NCBI GenBank assembly: GCA_026415615.1
Contig: JAOAGT010000002.1
Location: 1-64,000 of the forward strand
DNA from: Thermoleophilia bacterium
Lineage (GTDB): Bacteria; Actinomycetota; Thermoleophilia; RBG-16-64-13
Direction: 5' to 3'
Length of the DNA stretch: 64,000 nucleotides
Below the pieces are notes generated by a model, which was given only the letters and a program-made list of their open reading frames with translations, had not been told where the DNA came from and made no database searches. Below, in pieces: positions 58,104 to 64,000 of this stretch. The number at the start of each line of letters is the position of its first letter. Position 1 is the first letter of the stretch. The translations under genes and the position numbers were made by a program.

Positions 58104-58593
58104 AGCGCAAGAAAACACGGGCGATTTGATCGAAAGAGTCCGGCGCTATTTGGAGGCGCATCACACTATGACCATAGCCACGTGTGACCCCGAGAGGAAC
58201 ATTCCTCATGCCGCCTGCGTCTTTTACGCTGTGGACGAAAACCTACGCCTGACTTTTTTGAGCAAGCTGACCAGCACTCATGCGCTCCATATAGGTTCGG
58301 TGGCCCCGGTGGCTGTGACAGTCACCGAGGATTATGTTGACTGGGAAGCCATCCAGGGAGTGCAGCTTTGGGGCGAGGTCCGAAGGCTTGCTGGAATGGC
58401 AAAGACTAGGGCGCTAGCGCGCTATGTCCAAAGATTCCCGTTTGTAAAGGAGCTTTTGGCTCGCAAGGAGTTTGCAGAATTGGTTAGAAATCTGGGAGTA
58501 TACGAGGTAGTTCCGCGACGGGTTGCTTTAACCGACAATACCACGGGTTGTTTTGGGCGAGAGGTGCTTGAACTTGGCCCAGTCGAGGACTGA
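58093..58593 (+). CDS. Pyridoxamine-5'-phosphate-oxidase-fold flavin protein
   Basis: 166 aa. IERVRRYLEAHHTMTIATCDPERNIPHAACVFYAVDENLRLTFLSKLTSTHALHI is the split-barrel flavin/F420-binding pattern, then QGVQLWGEVRRL. True PNPox substrate residues are not recognisable, so an FMN- or F420-linked reductase or a haem-degrading relative is possible. ATG 58093 overlaps the ubiX end, which implies co-translation and perhaps a shared flavin role. The longer open frame upstream is ignored. Confidence 0.85.
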   Translation: MEIRAQENTGDLIERVRRYLEAHHTMTIATCDPERNIPHAACVFYAVDENLRLTFLSKLTSTHALHIGSVAPVAVTVTEDYVDWEAIQGVQLWGEVRRLAGMAKTRALARYVQRFPFVKELLARKEFAELVRNLGVYEVVPRRVALTDNTTGCFGREVLELGPVED

Positions 58594-58656
58594 TTCCGCG
58601 ACGTCGGGAAACTGATTCCGCGGCGCTGGGCGTGTAAAGGATCGCCAAAGGTGAAT

Positions 58657-60399
58657 ATGAGAAGAGTGGACTGGGTGTATGCGGAGCGGCGGCGGCGCGA
58701 GCGCCGCCGCCGCCTCATCCTCCGTTGGCTTGTGCTTGTAGGCTGCATCGCAGTGGTTGTGCTGGCTGTGCTCCTTGCGGTCCGTGGTCGAGGGGACGAG
58801 GGACAGAGTCAAACCGCTGCGGGTGCAACAAGCAGCCAAACGGTGATCTCCTCTGGCGGATCCGGCGGGTCGCAGACCTCAACCGTCACTTCTCCTGCAA
58901 CTTCGGGAACCAAGCTTTCCACTACAAGCACCTTGCCTGCTTTTGCCAGCCCAAACAGCACGGTTGCGCCTGGTCAAGGCAGCCATGAAGAACCGGGCGA
59001 CAAGCGTACACCCGGGAGTTTCTACGGGCCGATTCAAACGGCCTATGAAGGTCTCACGATGTTTAGGGGAAATGCCTCCCGAACCTATTACGGTGAAGGG
59101 CCAGTCCCTTCTCATCCCGAGGTCCTTTGGAAGTTTGGTCCTATGTCCGGGCGATCGACAAACGGGAGCGTCACATCAGTTTGGACGGGGACGGGATGGA
59201 CCGGCCAACCTTGCGTATTTGAGCGGGACGGTAAGACCTGGGTGATATTTGGAGCCTACGATTACAAGATTCATTTTCTGGATGGCGAAACCGGCGAGGA
59301 GCTTCTTCCCCCCTTCAAGGGCAACGACCTTATGAAGGGCTCTGTGGTAGCGGACCCCGACGGGTATCCGTTGATCTACATGGGCTGCCGAGACAACAAG
59401 TGGCGGGTTATCGCCATAGATCGTGAGCAACCCACAGAGCTTTTCGCCCTTGATGCCGACAAACTCCCGCGCAAGATCTGGAATGACGATTGGGACGCAA
59501 GCACCGTTATCCACAACGACTACGCCTTCGAGGGCGGCGAAAACGGTCATTTTTATATCGTCAAGCTGAACCGTGGGTATGACTCAGCGGGCAAGGTAAC
59601 TGTGGATCCAGAGATAGTCCTGGACCACATAGGCTGGACTGCCTCTCTTATCGAGAAGAACGGAAGTAAGGATGTGGGCATCGAGAACTCTCCATGCTTG
59701 GTGGGGGACCGAGTGTATTTTTCCAATTCCGGGGGTCTTGTCCAGGGTCTAGATATAACGCCTACCCTTCGCGTGCTGAGTCCCGGGGAGCAGCCCGCTA
59801 GGGGGGCCGAGGCCTATCCCAAGGTGTTTCATTTTTGGGCTGGCGGGGACATGGATCCCACGATTGTGGCTGACGAGGAGGGCTATCTCTATGCAGCCCA
59901 ACACTCTGACAATACCTACGCCCGCTCCGCGGCGAGCAAGGCTAGACAAAAAGAAGTTGGGCAAATAATGAAACTTGATCCGCGCAAGAACAGAGCAGGT
60001 GAGAACCCGCTGGTTTGGTCAGTGGCGGTCACCAAAATCTCTGGTGGCGATTTCGGAGTTTGGGCCACTCCGGCTTTGTACAAGGACATGCTGTACGTGC
60101 CTACCCACGGCGGGGCTTTGCTTGGCATTGATCGGTTTACTGGCGAGGTGGTATGGCAGAAGCCGTTTTCGGAACACGCCTGGTCAAGCTGCGCGGTGGT
60201 GGACGGAAAATTGATAGTGGGTGACACATACGGAGTTCTCCATGCCTATGATGTGAGCAACACCCGTGTGGATCCCCCTGAGCTCTGGCAGGTGAAGATT
60301 CCGAGCGGAAGCGCAATCGAGTCCACGGTAGCTGTTTGGAAGGGCCGCATCTACGTAGGCTGCCGTGACGGGTACTTCTACTGCTTTGGGGACCGTTGA
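58657..60399 (+). CDS. Membrane-anchored PQQ-like beta-propeller protein
   Basis: 580 aa. A very basic N-terminus (ERRRRERRRRLILRW) leads to one helix (~20-45), a Ser/Thr/Gly-rich linker (~50-115) and a propeller of PQQ/WD-like blades: WVIFGAYDYKIHFLDGETGEEL, WRVIAIDREQP, GGALLGIDRFTGEVVWQKPF, LIVGDTYGVLHAYD, RIYVGCRDGYFYCFGDR. FRGNASRTYYGEGPVP resembles the start of such outer-surface propellers. No enzyme residues are evident; a scaffold or binding role is likely. ATG 58657 with AAGG upstream. The Arg codons create a GC palindrome (58686-58713). Confidence 0.8.
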   Translation: MRRVDWVYAERRRRERRRRLILRWLVLVGCIAVVVLAVLLAVRGRGDEGQSQTAAGATSSQTVISSGGSGGSQTSTVTSPATSGTKLSTTSTLPAFASPNSTVAPGQGSHEEPGDKRTPGSFYGPIQTAYEGLTMFRGNASRTYYGEGPVPSHPEVLWKFGPMSGRSTNGSVTSVWTGTGWTGQPCVFERDGKTWVIFGAYDYKIHFLDGETGEELLPPFKGNDLMKGSVVADPDGYPLIYMGCRDNKWRVIAIDREQPTELFALDADKLPRKIWNDDWDASTVIHNDYAFEGGENGHFYIVKLNRGYDSAGKVTVDPEIVLDHIGWTASLIEKNGSKDVGIENSPCLVGDRVYFSNSGGLVQGLDITPTLRVLSPGEQPARGAEAYPKVFHFWAGGDMDPTIVADEEGYLYAAQHSDNTYARSAASKARQKEVGQIMKLDPRKNRAGENPLVWSVAVTKISGGDFGVWATPALYKDMLYVPTHGGALLGIDRFTGEVVWQKPFSEHAWSSCAVVDGKLIVGDTYGVLHAYDVSNTRVDPPELWQVKIPSGSAIESTVAVWKGRIYVGCRDGYFYCFGDR

Positions 60400-60447
60400 T
60401 CCCGAGCAGCCGCCTGGTCACTAGTCTGTCCGGTCACACTAGCCTGC

Positions 60448-62196
60448 CTAGTCACGCAGGTGGAGAACTTCCTCCCAGCTTCGCGTATTGGCTACGTCAA
60501 CAGCGCGCAGCCAACCCCGCCTTGCTTCTTGAACCCCGTACCGTAGGTTTTCGAAGTCTTCGGGACCGTGAGCGTCGCTGCATATGACTAACTGCGCTCC
60601 CAGAGCCACGGCTCGCCTTGCAGCTGTGGCGGAAAGATCGAGACGGTCAGGAGAACCGTTAATCTCAAGGTAGGTTTGAGTCTCGGCAGCAAGGCGTGCA
60701 AGTGCTTCCACGTCGACGTGGTACGGGTCTCGCCTTCCCAACAAGCGGCCGCTCGGATGGCCGATGGAGTCTACGTGCGGGTTGCGCATCGCGGCTTCTA
60801 GGCGCTCCATGATCTTGCTTTGGGGCTGGGAGAAGCCAGAGTGAATGCTTGCAGTCACAAAGTCAAGCTGGGCAAGCACCCAGTCAGGAAGGTCAAGACG
60901 CCCGTCTGCCAAAATGTCTACTTCCACGCCAGCAAGCAGCTTAATTCCGTCCAGAGCAGCGTCAAGTCTCCTGATAGCTTCCACTTGGGCAAGAAGCCGC
61001 TCCGGATTTAGCCCACCTGTCATGGCTAGAGACTGGGAGTGGTCGCAAAAGCAGATGTAAGCAAGTCCGCGCTCGCGGGCTGCCAAAGCCATTTGCTCCA
61101 GGGTGGCTCGACCATCGGTCCAGTCGGAATGGACATGCAGATCCCCGCGTAAGTCTGAAAGCTCAATAAGCTGGGGAAGCGCGCCTGTCTGGGCAGCCTC
61201 AATTTCTCCTTGGTTTTCTCTAAGCTCTGGAGGAATGAATGCAAGTCCCAGGGTGTGGTAGACCTCGGGCTCGGTGGGACAAGTGATCTTTTTACCGGTG
61301 GCTAGGTGCTCGATATTGTACTCGTTCACCTTGTATCCAAGGCGTTGCGCGTGGGCGCGTAGTGCCACATTGTGGTCCGCGCTTCCGGTGAGATGTTGCA
61401 AGAGGTCCCCGTATGATTCTGGGGCAACAATTCTTAAGTCTACGTTAAGACCGCTATGAGTAACTGACACAAGCTTAGTATCCCCTTGCTCCTTGACCTC
61501 GGCGATTTCGGGCAACGAAGCAAAGGCTTTCATGACTGTCTGAGGTTCGAGGGAGGCGGCAACAAGGTCTATGTCTCGCACGGTGGACCGAAGCCGTCGG
61601 AGACTCCCGGCGTAATCGGCGGCTACCACGGATGGGAAAGTGCGCAGAGCCTCGACCAGTCGCGCCGCCTGCGGCTCTACGATCGCGCGCAGGCGGCGCC
61701 TTTCTCCCCCTGCTGCTCGCTGCTGCTCCCAAGCCTCTAGTGCCTGCAGAATCTTGGCCTCGGTTTTTTCTCCTAGTCCTGGGATGGTGCGGATGCGTCC
61801 TTCTCGACAAGCGCGCTCCAGGCTGCGAAGATCAACCACTCCTGCTCCTTCGTAAACCAGCCGGGTCTTCTTAGGGCCCATGCCGGGAAGGTGCATGACT
61901 TCAAGCAACCCTTCGGGGTAACGAGCTCTTAGTTCCTCAAGAGCGGAGATCTCGCCTTTATTGATGTACTCAAGGACCTTTGCCTCTATGGCTTGCCCGA
62001 CTCCCGGAAGTTCTCTAAGCTGGCCGCGGAGCGCTAGCTCGGCCACTGACACGGGATGATCACGGAATAGTTCAGCTGCTTTCTCGTAGGCAAGAATGCG
62101 GTACAAAGACTCGCCGTCCAGCGCAAGGTAGTCTGCCAGCGACTGGAAAAGTTGAGCAAGCTCACCGTTGGAAGGAAGACTGGAACTAGGAGTCAC
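60448..62196 (-). CDS. polX: DNA polymerase X with PHP domain
   Basis: About 582 aa. Residues ~1-150 hold helix-hairpin-helix repeats (LRELPGVGQAIEAKVLEYI; LPGMGPKKTRLVYEGAG; IPGLGEKTEAKILQAL). Residues ~155-310 form the pol-beta palm with GSLRRLRSTVRDIDLV (Asp-x-Asp) and the third Asp in GLNVDLRIV. Residues ~335-570 form a PHP phosphoesterase domain (GDLHVHSDWTDG, CFCDHSQS, GVEVDILADG, ASIHSGF, GHPSGRLLG, ICSDAHGPEDF). It acts in base-excision or gap repair with 3'-end processing. GTG 62196 has GGAGGAGG upstream; TTG 62211 is an alternative. The PHP half is complete. Confidence 0.93.
   Translation of the reverse strand: MTPSSSLPSNGELAQLFQSLADYLALDGESLYRILAYEKAAELFRDHPVSVAELALRGQLRELPGVGQAIEAKVLEYINKGEISALEELRARYPEGLLEVMHLPGMGPKKTRLVYEGAGVVDLRSLERACREGRIRTIPGLGEKTEAKILQALEAWEQQRAAGGERRRLRAIVEPQAARLVEALRTFPSVVAADYAGSLRRLRSTVRDIDLVAASLEPQTVMKAFASLPEIAEVKEQGDTKLVSVTHSGLNVDLRIVAPESYGDLLQHLTGSADHNVALRAHAQRLGYKVNEYNIEHLATGKKITCPTEPEVYHTLGLAFIPPELRENQGEIEAAQTGALPQLIELSDLRGDLHVHSDWTDGRATLEQMALAARERGLAYICFCDHSQSLAMTGGLNPERLLAQVEAIRRLDAALDGIKLLAGVEVDILADGRLDLPDWVLAQLDFVTASIHSGFSQPQSKIMERLEAAMRNPHVDSIGHPSGRLLGRRDPYHVDVEALARLAAETQTYLEINGSPDRLDLSATAARRAVALGAQLVICSDAHGPEDFENLRYGVQEARRGWLRAVDVANTRSWEEVLHLRD
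61662..61699. repeat. Inverted repeat inside polX, shared core
   Basis: GCGCCGCCTGCG (61662-61673) and CGCAGGCGGCGC (61688-61699), 14-bp spacer. Shares GCGCCGCCTGC/GCAGGCGGCGC with the intergenic palindrome at 5024-5055. Confidence 0.5.
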
Positions 62197-62253
62197 AGCC
62201 TCCTCCAGCAACTGCTTGCAATTTATGAGTCTTGGCTAAAGAGCTCGGCGCTG

Positions 62254-62706
62254 TCATGCTCCCGAGTCTACCGGGGGCAACTCCGAGGTGCAATGCGGGC
62301 AGCGCTTTGCAGCAAGGGGAATTGCGCTAAGACAAAACGGGCAGTCCCGGGTAGTTACCTCGGCTGGCTTTTGTGTTTTCATGTAGGCCCTCATGATCAA
62401 GAACAAGATGAAGGCCACTATCAGGAACGTCAAGATTGCATTAATGAATATCCCGTAGTTGATCGTAACTGCGCCAGCTTCCTTCGCCTGGTCAATGGTG
62501 TTGTACGGACCCGGCGGGTTGCCTTCTTTTATGACGGCAAAAAGACTGGAAAAGTCAATATCGCCTACCGCCAGTCCAACCGCGGGCATGATTATGTCGT
62601 TCACCAGAGAGGTTACGACTGCGGCAAACGTAACTCCCATGATGAAGGCAACCGCGAGCTGCAACAGATTGCCGCGGTCAATGAAATCCCTAAAATCTTT
62701 GAGCAT
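62254..62706 (-). CDS. mscL: Large-conductance mechanosensitive channel with zinc-ribbon tail
   Basis: 150 aa. FRDFIDRGNLLQLAVAFIMGVTFAAVVTSLVNDIIMPAVGL is the MscL N-terminal helix and pore-lining TM1, and INYGIFINAILTFLIVAFILFLIMRAYM is TM2. The usual C-terminal helical bundle is replaced by a zinc-ribbon-like module CPFCLSAIPLAAKRCPHC (C-x2-C-x11-C-x2-C). The channel opens under membrane tension to release osmolytes. ATG 62706 has GGGAGGGG upstream. It stands between polX and the right-edge gene. Confidence 0.93.
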   Translation of the reverse strand: MLKDFRDFIDRGNLLQLAVAFIMGVTFAAVVTSLVNDIIMPAVGLAVGDIDFSSLFAVIKEGNPPGPYNTIDQAKEAGAVTINYGIFINAILTFLIVAFILFLIMRAYMKTQKPAEVTTRDCPFCLSAIPLAAKRCPHCTSELPPVDSGA

Positions 62707-62718
62707 GATTCCCCTCCC

Positions 62719-64000
62719 CTAGGCGGACTTTGCTACTTCTACCGGCATCCAGACAAGTCCCACCGTATCTACGACAATACCGCTCTTGCGAGGTCTAAGA
62801 TGCAGGCTTTCTAGACTTGTCAGTTCCAGCTCAATTTGCTGCTTGAGCTCGTCTAGTTCCTTCTGTTCCTGTTCCGCAAGCTGAGCGAGTTCTTGTTTTA
62901 GCGTGTTTAGAACTTCCTCCGCTCTTTTCACGTCTGCGGTCTGATCCACAGTTCTGCTGACGTCGCGCATAGTGGTGGCTGCTCTGCCGAGGGTTCCGGT
63001 CTTGAGCACTTTCTTGCCCAGGAAAGCGCTCATGATGGTCGCCCCCAGAGAGACAGCCGTCTGGAACTTGCGGTCTCTTGCTTGTTCTGCTTCGCGAGCT
63101 CTTGCCTGCTCCGCCCGCATTATCTTGCTTTCAAGGGTACGGCGCTTAGCAGCGAACTGCGCTTGGACCTTCTCTGTTTCTCTCGTCAACCTCTCTTCTG
63201 CTAGTCGCTCAAGCCGCGCTCTAAACTCCTCAGGAGTCTCGCCGGGTTCCGAAGCTGTCTTAAGGCTTGGGCTTCTAAGCAGCTCTAGCGACTGTGTGCG
63301 AAACAGCCAGTCCTCGTAGGCGTCTTTCCACGCGCGGTACGAAGCGGGTTTGGTCATTGCTGCTGGCAGGGGCAAAAATGCTGCATTAGGCCGTGACTCT
63401 CGCTCAAGTCCGTCAAGCCCTGTTTCCACTAGTTGCGCTTGATCCCAATCGGGCGCATTGGTGGGTTCAGCGAGAGTGGCCGCCCGCGTCACGCGGACGG
63501 CATAAGCTTTTCCAGTTTGCGGGCTCACAAAGTTGACTATTGCCGAAGCCAAAATGGCCGGCCGGTAAACGGTTTGGCTTGGCAGAGCAGAAGTTGCTGC
63601 AAGGCTGTCATCCCTGCCGACCAAAGCAGGCGGTAGGAAGTACTGGGGAATGTCCGGGGGAAGAGTAGGTGGCAGACTTGCCGTGGTCGAGATGCTGGAG
63701 ACGACAGTCGTCCCCGTTCTTGCCGTAGAGGGAGCGCCGGCAAGACCCCTTTCGGCAAGGATTTTTATCTGCGCCCGAGTCAACGGGCCGGCCAGGTAGG
63801 ACATTGTCCAGCGGGTGTGAAAAGTAACAGGCTCCCGACTGCGCACGTTGTAAAGCAAGAAAACTCTCTTCTCTAGCCCGGCCAGTATTTCGCTCATTTC
63901 CTGACTGCTAAACCGGCCTTCAGCGCCTCCTGAGATTCCCTCCAAGGCCTCGATGACTCTAGCCTTGTCGCGGTCGGTCTGCAGTCGCCCAATGAACCAA
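62719..64000 (-). CDS. C-terminal part of a large (probably HerA-like ATPase) protein, runs off right edge
   Basis: The frame is open to base 64000, so the N-terminal part is missing; at least 427 residues are visible. The start of the visible part, WFIGRLQTDRDKARVIEALEG, followed by VFLLYNVRSREPVTFHTRWTMSYLAGPLTRAQIKIL, resembles the end of DUF87/HerA-type ATP-binding proteins. A Ser/Thr/Pro-rich linker then leads to a long charged coiled coil (EFRARLERLAEERLTRETEKVQAQFAAKRR; LNTLKQELAQLAEQEQKELDELKQQIELEL). The Walker motifs would lie outside the window. It may act in DNA translocation or mobile-element defence; unproven. Confidence 0.6.
   Translation of the reverse strand, partial: WFIGRLQTDRDKARVIEALEGISGGAEGRFSSQEMSEILAGLEKRVFLLYNVRSREPVTFHTRWTMSYLAGPLTRAQIKILAERGLAGAPSTARTGTTVVSSISTTASLPPTLPPDIPQYFLPPALVGRDDSLAATSALPSQTVYRPAILASAIVNFVSPQTGKAYAVRVTRAATLAEPTNAPDWDQAQLVETGLDGLERESRPNAAFLPLPAAMTKPASYRAWKDAYEDWLFRTQSLELLRSPSLKTASEPGETPEEFRARLERLAEERLTRETEKVQAQFAAKRRTLESKIMRAEQARAREAEQARDRKFQTAVSLGATIMSAFLGKKVLKTGTLGRAATTMRDVSRTVDQTADVKRAEEVLNTLKQELAQLAEQEQKELDELKQQIELELTSLESLHLRPRKSGIVVDTVGLVWMPVEVAKSA

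Noticed and set aside
58686-58713. 13-bp-arm palindrome GCGGCGGCGGCGC...
   Set aside because: It is explained by consecutive Arg codons of the positive-inside segment before the membrane helix; not counted with the dispersed palindromes.
1-64000. CRISPR arrays, insertion sequences, prophage or att sites
   Set aside because: No regularly spaced repeats with spacers, no transposase or integrase genes and no terminal inverted repeats with target duplications were seen.

Overview
The window reads as a dense chromosomal segment of an anaerobic, Actinomycetota-like bacterium of moderately high GC. This assignment is an inference, not a database match. The supporting features are: a DEDDh exonuclease fused to a GIY-YIG/UvrC-like domain (a fusion best known in actinobacteria); an LprG-like lipoprotein followed by a DHA2 transporter, as in the mycobacterial lprG-Rv1410c operon; secreted proteins with Ser/Thr/Gly-rich linkers; and several genes with a -10 box about 6 nt before the ATG and no Shine-Dalgarno (SD) sequence, which suggests leaderless mRNAs. 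An anaerobic, low-potential metabolism is suggested by 2-oxoacid:ferredoxin oxidoreductase, two benzoyl-CoA-reductase-type activator ATPases, an unusual 2x[4Fe-4S] ferredoxin and Fe-S NadA. About 52 protein genes were recognised. I saw no tRNA, rRNA, insertion sequence, prophage or CRISPR array, and no gene-free stretch longer than about 235 bases.

Layout. 0-2.5 kb: minus-strand nadA, an IscR-type regulator and a truncated cysteine desulfurase, plus a DUF72 gene. 2.6-5 kb: a MASE3 membrane sensor without an output domain and an MFS carrier. 5-8.6 kb: GT4 glycosyltransferase and glycogen-debranching enzyme behind a good promoter. 8.7-15.3 kb: a tautomerase, a fused FAD/Fe-S D-lactate-type dehydrogenase, CorA, a degenerate M28-like membrane protein and a FlgM-like protein. 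15.4-17.1 kb: moeA, then a promoter/structured-leader/terminator element before a 65-aa protein. 17.1-25.5 kb: the exonuclease/GIY-YIG fusion and a tight fatty-acid operon (fabZ-fabH-fabD-fabG-fabF-accD-accA, without acpP). 25.4-33.4 kb: HNH nuclease, rarA, a repeat-bearing membrane protein, a YhaM-like exoribonuclease, the LprG/DHA2 pair, two unknown small proteins and DedA. 33.5-37.4 kb: a polar amino-acid ABC transporter with a 42-bp hairpin between receptor and permease, then amrS. 37.5-40.1 kb: an RsbW-like ATPase-fold protein and a large surface protein. 40.2-46.9 kb: citrate synthase, divergent from a tight korA-korB-korC-bzdP-like-bzdQ-like-ferredoxin-phosphodiesterase operon. 47.1-57.3 kb: a minus-strand run of nth, paaK, LOG protein, CBS/CorC protein, a 1403-aa dikinase-like protein and a variant GAPDH. 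57.5-64 kb: ubiX with a PPOX protein, an anchored beta-propeller, polX, mscL with a zinc ribbon, and the C-terminal part of a large protein that runs off the right edge.

How it fits together. Citrate synthase feeds 2-oxoglutarate to the Kor enzyme, which can reduce ferredoxin for the ATP-dependent activator pair beside it. PaaK, UbiX and the tautomerase suggest metabolism of aromatic acids, but the catalytic reductase subunits are not in the window. The most interesting unexplained items are the dikinase-like protein lacking a PEP-binding barrel, the structured leader after moeA, three consecutive hairpins between the phosphodiesterase and GAPDH genes, a four-copy 17-bp tandem repeat before ubiX, and a set of strong GC-rich palindromes.
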